From Bin87 sp034428455 (GTDB lineage Bacteria > Chloroflexota > Dehalococcoidia > Lucifugimonadales > UBA3495): DNA of 64,000 bases. Numbering within the stretch: the first letter of the stretch is position 1; the number at the start of each line of letters is the position of its first letter. This document shows positions 63,648 through 64,000 of the stretch, piece after piece. The position numbers were made by a program, and so were the translations under genes. Below the pieces are notes generated by a model. That model searched no databases, was not told the origin of the DNA, and saw only the letters and a program-made list of their open reading frames with translations. The stretch spans positions 18,610 through 82,609 of the forward strand of contig DAOUHZ010000001.1 in assembly GCA_034428455.1 (NCBI GenBank). Direction: 5' to 3'.

Positions 63648-64000
63648 ATGGAAAAGTACACGCTCAAGCAGTTCAACGACAAATTCCCCACCGAGGATGC
63701 TTGCCTCGATTATCTGAAGGATCTGCGCTGGCCGGACGGTATCCACTGCCAGCGTTGCGGTGAAGTCACCGCCCACTGCCGCATCCAAGGTCGCAAGGTC
63801 TATGCCTGCGTCCGATGTTCTGCCCACGTTTCGCCCTGCGCCGATACCATCTTTCACAAGTCCAGCACCAGCCTGCGGACCTGGTTCTATGCCATATTCC
63901 TCATGGCCTCTACGCGGACGGGCATATCTGCAAAACAGCTGGAGCGTGAGACCGGCGTCACCTACAAAACCGCTTGGCGGATGTTCAAGCAGATCCGGGA
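63648..64000 (+). CDS. IS1595-type transposase (5' part, runs off the window)
   Basis: 117 codons visible. MEKYTLKQFNDKFPTEDACLDYLKDLRWPDGIHCQRCGEVTAHCRIQGRKVYACVRCSAHVSPCADTIFH is the N-terminal zinc ribbon (CxxC...CxxC) of IS1595-family transposases, followed by TSLRTWFYAIFLMASTRTGISAKQLERETGVTYKTAWRMFKQIR, the helix-turn-helix. The DDE catalytic part is beyond the end. Confidence 0.88.
   Translation, partial: MEKYTLKQFNDKFPTEDACLDYLKDLRWPDGIHCQRCGEVTAHCRIQGRKVYACVRCSAHVSPCADTIFHKSSTSLRTWFYAIFLMASTRTGISAKQLERETGVTYKTAWRMFKQIR

Overview
The window is about 64 kb of high-GC bacterial chromosome. Gene content suggests an uncultured Chloroflexota bacterium, possibly Dehalococcoidia/SAR202-like. 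It combines CaiB/BaiF CoA-transferase, MmgE/PrpD, acyl-CoA dehydrogenase, GMC oxidoreductase, amidase and FAD-oxidase genes with scattered housekeeping genes, a short L25, a nickel superoxide dismutase and many palindromic repeats. This placement is an inference from gene content only.

Layout. 0-13.7 kb (mostly minus): osmolyte ABC transporter (proW partial, proV), tgt, a TauE/SafE exporter and a NYN protein on plus, then aroB, DUF429, aroK, VOC, pcm, enoyl-CoA hydratase, two small membrane proteins, ilvD and an alcohol dehydrogenase. 13.8-19.1 kb (plus): a duplicated-domain protein with an aspartic protease, nickel SOD, a wrecked inverted pair of IS1182-like elements, and an inositol-lipid pair (DNA-binding-domain/inositol-3-phosphate synthase fusion plus CDP-alcohol phosphatidyltransferase) behind a candidate operator. 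19.3-28.6 kb: catabolic enzymes. 28.7-32.5 kb: ferritin-like protein, copper ATPase, coiled-coil protein, YHS protein. 32.6-40.8 kb: decayed toxin-antitoxin locus, secA, DUF3800, rplY, a 1.5-kb inverted-repeat element carrying two unknown genes, two genes truncated against each other, and a 2-hydroxyacid dehydrogenase. 40.9-46.2 kb (minus): FAD oxidase, coiled-coil paralogue, cysS, ispF, a membrane protein, ispD. 46.6-51.1 kb (plus): OsmC, cation/proton antiporter, cobalamin-binding protein, Uma2. 51.2-58.4 kb (minus): LON-domain protein, priA, rplS, a Panacea-type toxin-antitoxin pair, NHL protein, hydrolase. 58.5-64 kb: ABM protein, membrane protein, alkyltransferase-like protein, a cobalamin riboswitch driving a FhuF-like gene, two tRNAs, HicA with a HicB-TPR fusion inside a second inverted-repeat element, an aspartic protease and the start of an IS1595-type transposase.

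The strongest observations are two genes, 3 kb apart, whose frames run through an in-frame TGA exactly where their families have a conserved cysteine, each followed at SECIS distance by a hairpin. One hairpin loop is AGGTC, the loop of the E. coli fdhF SECIS. These are probable selenoproteins: OsmC, and a cobalamin-binding protein with a CxxU motif. TGA is a normal stop elsewhere in the window.

The second theme is small transposase-less mobile DNA. Four 130-140 bp elements share one set of terminal repeats and are each flanked by 9-12 bp near-perfect direct repeats. Three more share a different terminus (8-bp duplication at one copy) and one has a third terminus with an 11-bp duplication; all share a palindromic core. 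Larger cassettes bounded by another inverted repeat carry gene pairs, one of them flanked by a perfect 11-bp duplication.
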